A stretch of DNA of 41,859 bases, taken from positions 1 to 41,859 of IMG/VR virus record IMGVR_UViG_3300033142_000988. One strand, 5' to 3'. This DNA is from a virus. Position numbers and translations under genes: made by a program. The notes under the pieces were generated by a model that ran no database searches, was not told the origin of the DNA, and saw only the letters and a list, made by a program, of their open reading frames with translations. Shown here piece by piece: positions 15,626 to 23,518 of this stretch (positions are counted from its first letter, which is position 1; each line of letters opens with the position of its first letter).

Positions 15626-16531
15626 GTGATAGCAAAAGAAAAACTTTTAGTTAGTTTTAGTGGTGGTCGAACTTCTGCTTATATGTGTTGGTGGCTCAAA
15701 GAAAAAATGAGTGATAAGTATGATTTTACTTTTGCTTTTATGAATACAGGTTGTGAGCATACTAAAACCCTAGATTTTGTAAATAATTGTGATTTATTCT
15801 TTAATTTGGATTTAATTTGGATTGAAGCAGTTATTAACAAAAAAGGGACTACATACAAGACAGTAGATTTTAAAACTGCTAACCGTGATGGAAAACCATT
15901 TGAATCAATGATTAAAAAATATGGAATACCAAATGTTTCTGCTCCTCACTGCAATAGAGAATTAAAAGTGCAACCAGTTAACAAGCTACATCGTGACCTA
16001 GGAATAACAAAAAGAGCTATAGGGATAAGAAGTGACGAATTTTCAAGAGCTGTAAAAACATTAAAAGAAAAAAACCCATCTTGGAATATGGATCAACTTT
16101 TAGAATACAAATACAATATAGAAGGAATTTACTATCCTTTAATTAAGGATGAGCCAGTAACAAAAGATACTATCTTGCATTGGTGGTCTAAAATGCCTTT
16201 TAACTTAGAGATAAAAGAACATGAGGGAAATTGTGTAACATGTTGGAAAAAATCAGAAAGGAAACTTTGGACTTTAGCAAAAGAAAATGAATCACATTTT
16301 GATTTCTTTAAAAATATGGAATCTAAATATGGAGATTATATACCTATCTCACATAAATCAAGAAGTGGGAAACAAGTATTTTTTAGAGGAAATAGAAGCA
16401 CTAAAGATATGATCCATGAATCAAAAACAAAAAGCTTTGAGATGTTTAAAGAAAACAAACACTATCAATTAGATTTATTTAATTGTGATATTGATGAAGA
16501 TTTTAGCTGTAATGAGTGTGGCACAATTTAA
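15626..16531 (+). CDS. PAPS reductase-like PP-loop protein (301 aa)
   Basis: Member of the adenine nucleotide alpha-hydrolase superfamily related to phosphoadenosine phosphosulfate reductase. The PP-loop SFSGGRTSAYM is at residues 10-20. Cysteine-bearing segments follow: PHCNRELK near residue 112, GNCVTCWKKS near 209, and a C-terminal CNEC pair. These phage proteins are not thought to do plain sulfate assimilation. Relatives such as DndC modify nucleic acids. It starts with GTG after AAGGAG (spacing six) and is inserted as cargo between tail-completion and tail-terminator genes with its own promoter. Substrate unknown. Confidence 0.75.
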   Translation: MIAKEKLLVSFSGGRTSAYMCWWLKEKMSDKYDFTFAFMNTGCEHTKTLDFVNNCDLFFNLDLIWIEAVINKKGTTYKTVDFKTANRDGKPFESMIKKYGIPNVSAPHCNRELKVQPVNKLHRDLGITKRAIGIRSDEFSRAVKTLKEKNPSWNMDQLLEYKYNIEGIYYPLIKDEPVTKDTILHWWSKMPFNLEIKEHEGNCVTCWKKSERKLWTLAKENESHFDFFKNMESKYGDYIPISHKSRSGKQVFFRGNRSTKDMIHESKTKSFEMFKENKHYQLDLFNCDIDEDFSCNECGTI

Positions 16532-16539
16532 AAATACGC

Positions 16540-16571
16540 TATAATACTCCTTAAAAGCAATAAGGAGTATT
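16540..16571 (+). promoter_or_regulatory. late promoter overlapped by an 11-bp inverted repeat
   Basis: The -10 box TATAAT (16540-16545) overlaps the first arm, AATACTCCTTA (16543-16553). The second arm, TAAGGAGTATT (16561-16571), contains the AAGGAG ribosome site of the gene at 16573. The dyad could be an operator, or a hairpin that hides the ribosome site if transcription starts early enough. Confidence 0.6.
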
Positions 16572-16572
16572 C

Positions 16573-17010
16573 ATGTCACAATTCGAACTACAAAACATCC
16601 CCGAAATCTATTTTAAAGATAATTTCCTAACTCTAGGACTACCAACAAATAATATGTTATTTCCCGATAAACCTATGTATATGAAAGACGGCACTTGGAA
16701 TTATGAACCCGACTATGCAAAAATTAACGAATGGATAGGGTTTAATTTCGCTTCAGTTGATACTAAAACTATAGGACAAGATGGCACAACAGTTGGAAGA
16801 GTTTCAAGGGTCGGACACTTTATAGTTTATTCATATTCGCGTAAAAAGAAAATCGCTGTTAAAAATGCTGATACAGTTCATAATTTTTTTAGTGGTGTCA
16901 ATTTAGATGAAGATATTCGCGTCGATGTTGGTAAGTATTCAGATGCTATTGATTTAGATAATGGATTCTATGAATTAAAGCTAACTTTCAAAGTTACGCA
17001 GTATAGTTAA
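16573..17010 (+). CDS. putative tail terminator protein (145 aa)
   Basis: By position (after the gp10-like gene, before the tail tube gene) and size, this is the likely tail terminator, which caps the tube and joins it to the head. The sequence has the helical start, Gly-rich middle (RVSRVGHFIVYSYSRKKK) and beta end (FYELKLTFKVTQYS) seen in such proteins. The similarity is moderate. It is controlled by the late promoter with the inverted repeat just upstream. Confidence 0.6.
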   Translation: MSQFELQNIPEIYFKDNFLTLGLPTNNMLFPDKPMYMKDGTWNYEPDYAKINEWIGFNFASVDTKTIGQDGTTVGRVSRVGHFIVYSYSRKKKIAVKNADTVHNFFSGVNLDEDIRVDVGKYSDAIDLDNGFYELKLTFKVTQYS

Positions 17011-17017
17011 AATATGT

Positions 17018-17023
17018 TATAAT
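17018..17023 (+). promoter_or_regulatory. late promoter -10 box TATAAT
   Basis: Occurs in ATGTTATAATGG, about 45 bases before the tail tube gene at 17068. It is a single visible element. A separate promoter fits the high demand for tail tube protein. Confidence 0.5.
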
Positions 17024-17067
17024 GGCGTATTGTTTTAGCTAAAGCAAATTATTAAAAAGGAAACAAA

Positions 17068-18033
17068 ATGGCAGATTTAGTAAATACGAAAAAGAATGTC
17101 CTACTTGTTGCGGTTGGTGCTGCACTACCTATTCCACCACTCGGATTCATAGAGACAACAGAAAAGCTATTGATTACACCAGTAATTAAAAGTGAAAGAT
17201 ACAAGCGTAATAACGGACAAGTAGGTTCGAATGATGCGTGGGCAGATACAGAAGATGCAACGGCCGAGGTTTCATTTACCCACATGATGAGAAGTCAAAA
17301 CAAAGCAGCAGATGCACTTGACACGTTACCCCCTTACAATCCATTAATGCTTATGGGTGGGTTTGAAGTTGCAGTTGATACAGGAACACCATCGCAAGAA
17401 ACTGTAATATACACAAGTTCACAAGTATTACAAAGAGGTTCGGGAATTTATCATTTAGACGGTAAAAAAACAACTATGACGGATAGTATTTCGTGTGCTT
17501 TAGACTTTGACTTTACTGTTAATGCTCCTGCAATGATTAACGCTACACTAAGTACTTTTTTAGACAATAAAGGTCTTACGACAGATGTTGCAAATCCTGC
17601 GACTACTTTACTAGATGAAGAAGCTTTAATGGTAACTGCAATCGATGTGACAACAGTTGGTGGTGCTACTGTAATTCCTAAATCAGTTAAAATTGATTTT
17701 GGTGCAGAAATTGCAAAGCGTTATGGAATGGGAATCGCTCAATTTGATATGACTGATTATGCTCCTACAGTATCTATTGAATATTATCAAGAAGATGCAG
17801 GGATCAATGACGCGGTAAATGGTTTAATCAATCAAGATTTAAAAGAGATTGTAATTAAATTAAATACAGTTGCAGGTGCTTTAACAAGTGGTAAATCTTT
17901 AGAAGTGAAGTTGACTAATTGTAAACAAGAAAACTTCAGTGATGCAGACGACGAGGACGCATTAGTTAGAACAATTCCTTATCTTATGACAGGTTCGGGA
18001 TTAATGACTTTAAAGATGGGATTTTTCGTATAG
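17068..18033 (+). CDS. major tail tube protein
   Basis: Forms the hollow tail tube. The 321-residue protein is beta-rich, starting ADLVNTKKNVLLVAV. The gene lies between the tail terminator and tail assembly chaperones, has its own promoter and strong AAAAAGGA site, and is followed by a clear terminator, as expected for the second most abundant virion protein. The specific family is not recognised, but the context is strong. Confidence 0.8.
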   Translation: MADLVNTKKNVLLVAVGAALPIPPLGFIETTEKLLITPVIKSERYKRNNGQVGSNDAWADTEDATAEVSFTHMMRSQNKAADALDTLPPYNPLMLMGGFEVAVDTGTPSQETVIYTSSQVLQRGSGIYHLDGKKTTMTDSISCALDFDFTVNAPAMINATLSTFLDNKGLTTDVANPATTLLDEEALMVTAIDVTTVGGATVIPKSVKIDFGAEIAKRYGMGIAQFDMTDYAPTVSIEYYQEDAGINDAVNGLINQDLKEIVIKLNTVAGALTSGKSLEVKLTNCKQENFSDADDEDALVRTIPYLMTGSGLMTLKMGFFV

Positions 18034-18038
18034 CAATA

Positions 18039-18075
18039 TGGTGGGTCTTGGTAGTTCTATTCCCACCACTTTTTC
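18039..18075 (+). terminator. rho-independent terminator after tail tube gene
   Basis: The stem TGGTGGG (18039-18045) pairs with CCCACCA (18062-18068) and is followed by CTTTTTC. The loop is 16 bases. It lies six bases after the tail tube stop and would separate high tube expression from the downstream chaperone and tape measure genes. Confidence 0.75.
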
Positions 18076-18112
18076 AAAACAAAGAACTATTTACTAAACA
18101 AAAGGAACTACT

Positions 18113-18568
18113 ATGAAATTAAAAATAAAACAACCATTTACAATTGAAATTGAGGGCGAAGACACTATAAAAGGTACTTTAGCACCATTCACAAAAAAAC
18201 AGAAAAAAGAATACGAAGACTTAATGAAGTCGGACATTGATAAAACAAAAGAGTTACAAAAGAAAGCAAAAGAGCTTGACCGAGTAAACGATAAAATTAA
18301 TATTTATAAAGATACTCCAAATAAAAAAACTTTAAATGAATTATATGAAAGAAAATATCCATTAGAAGATTCAATAAAATTAATTACAGAACAATTACAA
18401 GAAGAAAACACTCCTGAAAAAGCAGCAAAAGCAAGATATTCTAAATCAATAGAGTGTGTTTCTCCTGAATTAAAAGCAAGACTTGATGAACTTTGTGAGC
18501 AAATGTCTTATGCTTATATGCTGAATTTTATACAAGAGGATATAATCGAAAAAAAGGGAAACGTGTAA
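18113..18568 (+). CDS. tail assembly chaperone, short (zero-frame) product
   Basis: A 151-residue cytoplasmic chaperone (lambda gpG equivalent) that coats the tape measure protein during tail assembly. It has a short beta-rich start (KLKIKQPFTIEIEGEDTIKGTLAPF) and a long charged helical region. Near the 3' end the codons GAA AAA AAG GGA form an A-AAA-AAG slippery heptamer. The frame then stops at 18566-18568. Position between tube and tape measure genes and the frameshift signal support the call. Confidence 0.85.
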   Translation: MKLKIKQPFTIEIEGEDTIKGTLAPFTKKQKKEYEDLMKSDIDKTKELQKKAKELDRVNDKINIYKDTPNKKTLNELYERKYPLEDSIKLITEQLQEENTPEKAAKARYSKSIECVSPELKARLDELCEQMSYAYMLNFIQEDIIEKKGNV

Positions 18569-18879
18569 CTGCTCTTATATTATGGGCAGAACAACAAGCA
18601 ACGGGAAAAAATTCCGCTCTCTTTGATGAAAGGGACGCGGAGATTTTAGGCACTAGTAATATAGTAACCTTTGAAGATAAAGATATTGAAGCAAATATAA
18701 TTATGGGATTATTTAGGTCGGTACACTTCAAATATATGCCAATGGCAAACAAGCCAGTAGGCTATGAATACCAACCTTTAAAAGACATGGTAAAATGGAC
18801 GGGATTAAAACCATCTAATTATTTACCTCTACTTCATACAATGATTGCCAACTACATAACAAACTTACCCACTAAATAA
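18113..18879 (+). CDS. tail assembly chaperone fusion made by -1 frameshift (gpGT-like)
   Basis: If the ribosome slips back one base at 18550-18556, reading continues from 18556 for another 107 codons to TAA at 18877-18879, giving a fusion of about 255 residues. The extension begins GKRVTALILWAEQQ and ends with NYLPLLHTMIANYITN. It has no good start of its own, which argues against a separate gene. In many long-tailed phages the equivalent G and GT proteins are produced in a fixed ratio. The fusion binds the tube protein in lambda; here that role is inferred. Confidence 0.85.
18535..18589 (+). promoter_or_regulatory. programmed -1 frameshift signal
   Basis: The slippery heptamer A-AAA-AAG is at 18550-18556. 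Two stimulators known from other bacterial frameshift sites are visible: a Shine-Dalgarno-like AGAGGA (18535-18540) nine bases upstream, and a possible stem CTGCTC/GGGCAG (18569-18574 with 18584-18589, one G-U pair) 12 bases downstream. Confidence 0.85.
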
Positions 18880-18908
18880 CAAACCTTTATTTTAATTTAA
18901 GTAAAGGT

Positions 18909-18918
18909 ACTGTATAAT
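18909..18918 (+). promoter_or_regulatory. promoter core (ACTGTATAAT)
   Basis: Variant of the cargo promoter core, followed by TCTCATATCAAAA and AAGGGGTTAAG before the ATG at 18948. A 7-bp inverted repeat ACCTTTA/TAAAGGT (18883-18889, 18902-18908) lies just upstream and could be a weak terminator or operator. Confidence 0.55.
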
Positions 18919-18947
18919 TCTCATATCAAAACATTAAAGGGGTTAAG

Positions 18948-19769
18948 ATGAGAATAACAAAAGACATGGCAACATTAATAGACAAGAAAATGGCAACAAA
19001 ATTATTAGATATGAATACAAACAATAGAAAAATAAAGAAAAATAATTTGGATTTACTTGTATATGAGTTAGAAAACGGGATGTTTAAGTTTAATGGAGAG
19101 TCGATAATAGTATCAGAAAGCGGAGTTTTACTGGATGGACAACATAGACTATTAGCTGTTGAGAAGACAGGAGTTTCAATAAAGTCAATAATTGTTTGGG
19201 ATGTAGAAGACAATACTTTTGGAACGATTGATACAGGTTCTGCAAGAAGTGCATTTGATGTTCTTAATGTAAATAAAATAGAGGGATATGCACTAAAAGC
19301 AAAATTAATAAAGATGTATATACTATCGGTTAAAGGAAAAGGAATAACAAGAAGAGCAAAAGAATATAAGGTAACAAATGACGAGATTTTAGAATTTGCG
19401 AAAAGAAATGATGAGACACTTACGGACATAGCAAGAGTATCAATGAGATACTATCAAAAAAAGAGACTTCTTACCACTTCCGAAATTGGATTTTTCTGGC
19501 ATATCTTTGAAAGTGAAAACAGAAGGATGGCTGAGTTGTTTTTTGAATCTCTTTTTGGTGGCTTGTTCGCATCTCAAAAAGACCCTTGCTATGTTCTTAG
19601 AAATAAACTAGAAGATGATAAGCTTAATAAAAATCTAAAGCTAAAGACAGATATAAAACACAAATTAATAGTTAAGGCATGGAATAAATTTATTAATAAT
19701 GAACAAATATCTTTTTTGAGAGTTACCGAAAATGAGATAATAAGATTTCCAAAGGTTACCCTCAAATAA
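18948..19769 (+). CDS. ParB/DndB-type DGQHR-motif protein (273 aa)
   Basis: The motif SGVLLDGQHRLLA (residues 59-70, with DGQHR at 63-67) marks the ParB/sulfiredoxin-like fold shared by ParB nucleases, DndB-type DNA-sulfur regulators and a family of phage proteins. A helical C-terminal half follows (ITRRAKEYKVTNDEILEFAKRND and onward). It is inserted as cargo between the tail chaperones and tape measure gene with its own promoter and AAGGGG site. It may bind or process nucleic acid. A link to sulfur modification is suggested by the two PAPS-reductase-like genes elsewhere, but is inference. Confidence 0.65.
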   Translation: MRITKDMATLIDKKMATKLLDMNTNNRKIKKNNLDLLVYELENGMFKFNGESIIVSESGVLLDGQHRLLAVEKTGVSIKSIIVWDVEDNTFGTIDTGSARSAFDVLNVNKIEGYALKAKLIKMYILSVKGKGITRRAKEYKVTNDEILEFAKRNDETLTDIARVSMRYYQKKRLLTTSEIGFFWHIFESENRRMAELFFESLFGGLFASQKDPCYVLRNKLEDDKLNKNLKLKTDIKHKLIVKAWNKFINNEQISFLRVTENEIIRFPKVTLK

Positions 19770-19791
19770 ACATCTTTACCAATTAAATAAT

Positions 19792-19825
19792 TTATGATAT
19801 AATACCTCTAATAAAAAGGGGTATT
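19792..19825 (+). promoter_or_regulatory. late promoter with inverted repeat over the ribosome site
   Basis: The -10 box TATAAT (19798-19803) stands in TATGATATAATA. AATACCTCT (19801-19809) and AGGGGTATT (19817-19825) form an inverted repeat with one G-U-type pair. The second arm contains the ribosome site of the tape measure gene at 19827. The design is the same as at 16540-16571. Confidence 0.6.
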
Positions 19826-19826
19826 C

Positions 19827-22616
19827 ATGGCGGTTTTAGATATTAATATCGGAATTAATGGAGTTAATAAGGTTTCATCTCTTGAACAAAGATTTAACGC
19901 ACTTGAAAAACAAGCCAAAAAAACAACTAAATCAACTAATGGATTATCTTCTTCAATTAAAACTATAGCAATATCAGCACTAGCATATATCACAGTTGAT
20001 AAGTTAGTAAGTTCTGTAGCTAGTCTTGCATCTTCAGCAGTAATCACAACAGCAAAATTTGAACAATTCAACACGGTATTAAGAACTATCGAGGGAAGTT
20101 CAGAAAAAGCCGAGCAGTCAATGGCTTGGATTCAAGACTTCGCAAAAACTACACCTTTCGAACTAGACAAAGTTACACAATCTTTTGTATCATTACGAGC
20201 ATTTGGTTTAAATCCTACAGATGGATTATTAAGAACTCTTGGAGATACTGCAAGTGCTATGGGTAAAGATATCCAACAAGCAGTAGAAGCGATTGCAGAT
20301 GCCGTAGTTGGAGAAAACGAAAGACTTAAAGAGTTCGGAATAAGAGCGTCAAGAAGTGCAGAAGAAACTAGATTTTCATGGACTAACGCAAGTGGACAAG
20401 CAAGAGAAGCAATAGTTGCAAACAATAGTGAAGTAATAGAGTCTACTTTAGAAGCGATATTTAATTCTAAGTATGAGGGGGCAATGGCTCAACAATCTAA
20501 AACTTGGAATGGAATGATATCTAACATGAAAGATAGCTGGACTATATTTACTACTGAGATATTAGATGCTGGATTATTCGATTATTTAAAAGCAATAGTT
20601 TCAGCATTTAGTGAAAGCTTAACGACTGCTTTTGATGATGCCAAAAACGGAGCAGAAGATTTCGCAAAAAGTACAATCGAAGTAATTAAATCTGTGATTG
20701 GAGGAGTTGGTTATCTATACGATTCTATTGAGGCTTTTGGGGATGAATTAACGATAGTTAAAAACTTAGGGGAGGTTGCATTTTATGGACTTTCAGAGGT
20801 TGTGACAAGCTTCGCATCTTCTTCGGTAAAAGCATTTGAGTCGGTTTTTAACATAATAGGGAATGGTTTTAAGGATGTTACAAATGACGCAATTTCGTGG
20901 ATAAATAAAGCTATTGAGTTAGCAAATAGACTTCCAAATGTAAATATAGGAACGATAGATACTAAAATAACTTTTACAGATAAAGATTTTTCTAGCACTG
21001 TTGCTAAAATTGACGCGTTAAATAAAGAAGCAGAGAAGCAAAAAGATAAAAATATTCAGGAGTTAAAAGAAGCAACAACCGACTTGTTTACAATTGGGGG
21101 CGGTCAAAAATTCACAGATAAGCTACTAAAAGATATTGAGTCTAAATATTCAGACATTTTAAACAGTGTAGATGATTCGGTTGCTAAAACAGACTTTGGA
21201 AATGCTTTTGGTGGTACTGACGATACTTTTAATTTACAAGATGAAATACAAAAACAAGCCGACTTCACACAATCTGTACTAGATAACTATTACAAAGTAG
21301 ATGATGCAATTCAAGACACATCGGATTCAATAAGCGATTTTAACGATGTGTTATTTAAAGATGATGATTCGACAAATGACAACATTACAAATATAACTGA
21401 TTCTTTTAATGATTTTAATGAAAGTGCAAATAATGTAGATTATTCAACAAATCAAGCAACAAAAGCACTTGATAAATTTATCTTTAGATTCGAAAACAAC
21501 TTTATAAATTCACTAAGTAATAATATAAGTTCTTTAGAATCAATCGTATCTGCAGGAGCAGGAAGAACAAAATCATATCAAGAAGCTTTAAGTGATGTTT
21601 TAGCAGTACAAGACGAGTTAAAAGATAACCCGTTAAGTGTTTCTATTGGTAACGAGTTTAAAAGTGCTTACGATGCTTTTATCGGTTCATCTACAGACTT
21701 TCTTCAAACTTCAAACTTTTCAAGTGCAAGAGATTTAGAATTCGCACAAAGTACATTTAACAGACAATCATCGGGTTTTGAAACAACAGCAGGGCAAACT
21801 GTGAGCGTTCTTGATAGTATGAATAACTTTTTACAATCAATTAACCAAGCTTTCGCGGATGGAATATTAAGTGATGAAGAAAAAGCAACCATTGCAGGAG
21901 TTGCAACAGATGTAAATGCAAAAAATGAAATGCTACTAGGAGCAGGGCAAACTAACTCGGTATCTACTAATTTAATGAACATGATGGGAACAGATGGTGG
22001 AATTAGCTTAAATAGTATCGGAAATGCACTAGGAAGCCTACAAGTTGCAACTGGTTTAGATGGAAATATTTCCAACCTTGCTATATCAAATATTGGCATA
22101 GAGTCTAAAACAGCAAAAAATTCCACTACAAATAGACAAGGATACGGAGTAACAGGAGAAACAGCACAATATAGTACTATCCCCTATACCACATTAAATT
22201 CAATAGGTTCTCCTGTTACCTCATTTGTAAGAAGTTTTGCAGGGGTAACGCACAGTTACGGGAAAATAGATTTGACTGGTTCGGATACAGGATTCGCAGC
22301 AGGTGGATTTACTGGAAACGGTCAAGGTCAAAAAGACTCTAGCGGATTTAAACAAGCTGGAATCGTTCACGAGGGCGAATACGTTGCACCAAAATGGATG
22401 GTGGATAGTCAACCTCAAATATTTAACGCTTTAGAATCTGCAAGAAAAAGCAAAGGTTTCGCACAAGGTGGGTATACTAGCACAACGAAAACATCTAATA
22501 ATAATGGAATGGAGCAAGTAATGAGTCAAGTTTTAAAAGAACAACAAAATCTATATTCTTTATTTAGTAGACTCACTCAAAAAGGTACAATTATGCCCGT
22601 AGAGTTGGTAGCATAA
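19827..22616 (+). CDS. tail tape measure protein
   Basis: Sets tail length and probably helps DNA pass into the host. At 929 residues it is the largest protein here. The N-terminal region (FEQFNTVLRTIEGSSEKAEQ and TTPFELDKVTQSFVSLRAFG, about residues 75-130) matches the TP901-type tape measure domain. Coiled coils fill the middle, with a hydrophobic stretch near residue 50. The C-terminus is Gly/Ser-rich with FAAGGFTGNGQGQKDSSGF and HEGEYVAPKWMV, common at tape measure ends. The stop overlaps the next start. Confidence 0.92.
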   Translation: MAVLDINIGINGVNKVSSLEQRFNALEKQAKKTTKSTNGLSSSIKTIAISALAYITVDKLVSSVASLASSAVITTAKFEQFNTVLRTIEGSSEKAEQSMAWIQDFAKTTPFELDKVTQSFVSLRAFGLNPTDGLLRTLGDTASAMGKDIQQAVEAIADAVVGENERLKEFGIRASRSAEETRFSWTNASGQAREAIVANNSEVIESTLEAIFNSKYEGAMAQQSKTWNGMISNMKDSWTIFTTEILDAGLFDYLKAIVSAFSESLTTAFDDAKNGAEDFAKSTIEVIKSVIGGVGYLYDSIEAFGDELTIVKNLGEVAFYGLSEVVTSFASSSVKAFESVFNIIGNGFKDVTNDAISWINKAIELANRLPNVNIGTIDTKITFTDKDFSSTVAKIDALNKEAEKQKDKNIQELKEATTDLFTIGGGQKFTDKLLKDIESKYSDILNSVDDSVAKTDFGNAFGGTDDTFNLQDEIQKQADFTQSVLDNYYKVDDAIQDTSDSISDFNDVLFKDDDSTNDNITNITDSFNDFNESANNVDYSTNQATKALDKFIFRFENNFINSLSNNISSLESIVSAGAGRTKSYQEALSDVLAVQDELKDNPLSVSIGNEFKSAYDAFIGSSTDFLQTSNFSSARDLEFAQSTFNRQSSGFETTAGQTVSVLDSMNNFLQSINQAFADGILSDEEKATIAGVATDVNAKNEMLLGAGQTNSVSTNLMNMMGTDGGISLNSIGNALGSLQVATGLDGNISNLAISNIGIESKTAKNSTTNRQGYGVTGETAQYSTIPYTTLNSIGSPVTSFVRSFAGVTHSYGKIDLTGSDTGFAAGGFTGNGQGQKDSSGFKQAGIVHEGEYVAPKWMVDSQPQIFNALESARKSKGFAQGGYTSTTKTSNNNGMEQVMSQVLKEQQNLYSLFSRLTQKGTIMPVELVA

Positions 22617-23518
22617 TGGCTAAAATATGCCCTAACGAAATAACCGACTATTTAACTGCTAACTTTACAGAAGATGAAACAGAATGGTTAGTTGGTTCAG
22701 TTTTTAATTATGGAGACGAGATAAGAGACGGTCACTATATTTATAAATATGCAGGAGATAATGGCACTAACACAACAGACAGACCATCTATTGAAGCAGA
22801 TACGCAATTTGCGGATTGGACTCTATGGGATCCAACAAATTATTATGCGATGCTTGATGGAGAAACAGGGACACAAACTTTAAATACAGATAGTATAGAA
22901 ATTACTATAGATAGCTTAAACTATAATACTATTTCGCTTTTAGAAGTAATCGGAACAGAAGTAATCTTAGAGCTTACATCAGGCGGAATACCAGTATATA
23001 ATGTAACTATAAATCTAATTGATGCCCGTGATGTTTCCGGAGAAACTTCGTACTGGTTCGAACCTTTCTCTTTTAAACCATCAATATACCTTGAAAACTT
23101 ACCTTTTGTGCCAAACGGAATTTTAAGCATAACAATAAATAATACTGGAGGAAATGCAGGTTGTGGGAGGTTAATACATGGAAGAAACTACACAATCGGA
23201 GAAACATTATATAATAGTAGTCTTGGATTAGAATCTTATAGTAGAAAATCTACAGATGAATTCGGGAAAGATACATTAGTGCAAGTGGATAGTGTAAACT
23301 TAGATACTCACGAGGTTTTAATAGCAACTAACTTTATTCCAGAACTAAGACGAAAAATGCAGGAATTAGACGCAATACCAATACTTTTCATTATGGACGA
23401 ATCTTCAACGTCTAATACGGAAAATCTTTTAAATTTCGGATTTTGGGAAACTTTCAACATAGGCTTAAGTAATCCATCTAAATCAGTAATAAACTTAACA
23501 ATAAAAGGAATTTTATAA
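22616..23518 (+). CDS. putative distal tail / carbohydrate-binding tail protein (300 aa)
   Basis: The first gene after the tape measure, where distal tail proteins are found. Residues 25-75 (WLVGSVFNYGDEIRDGHYIYKYAGDNG) look like a carbohydrate-binding module seen in phage tail proteins. The rest is beta-rich, with a CGRLIHGRNY segment and a C-terminal half typical of baseplate-hub or tail-tip proteins. It starts and ends in TAATG overlaps with its neighbours. It probably sits at the tail tip and contacts the cell surface. Confidence 0.65.
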   Translation: MAKICPNEITDYLTANFTEDETEWLVGSVFNYGDEIRDGHYIYKYAGDNGTNTTDRPSIEADTQFADWTLWDPTNYYAMLDGETGTQTLNTDSIEITIDSLNYNTISLLEVIGTEVILELTSGGIPVYNVTINLIDARDVSGETSYWFEPFSFKPSIYLENLPFVPNGILSITINNTGGNAGCGRLIHGRNYTIGETLYNSSLGLESYSRKSTDEFGKDTLVQVDSVNLDTHEVLIATNFIPELRRKMQELDAIPILFIMDESSTSNTENLLNFGFWETFNIGLSNPSKSVINLTIKGIL

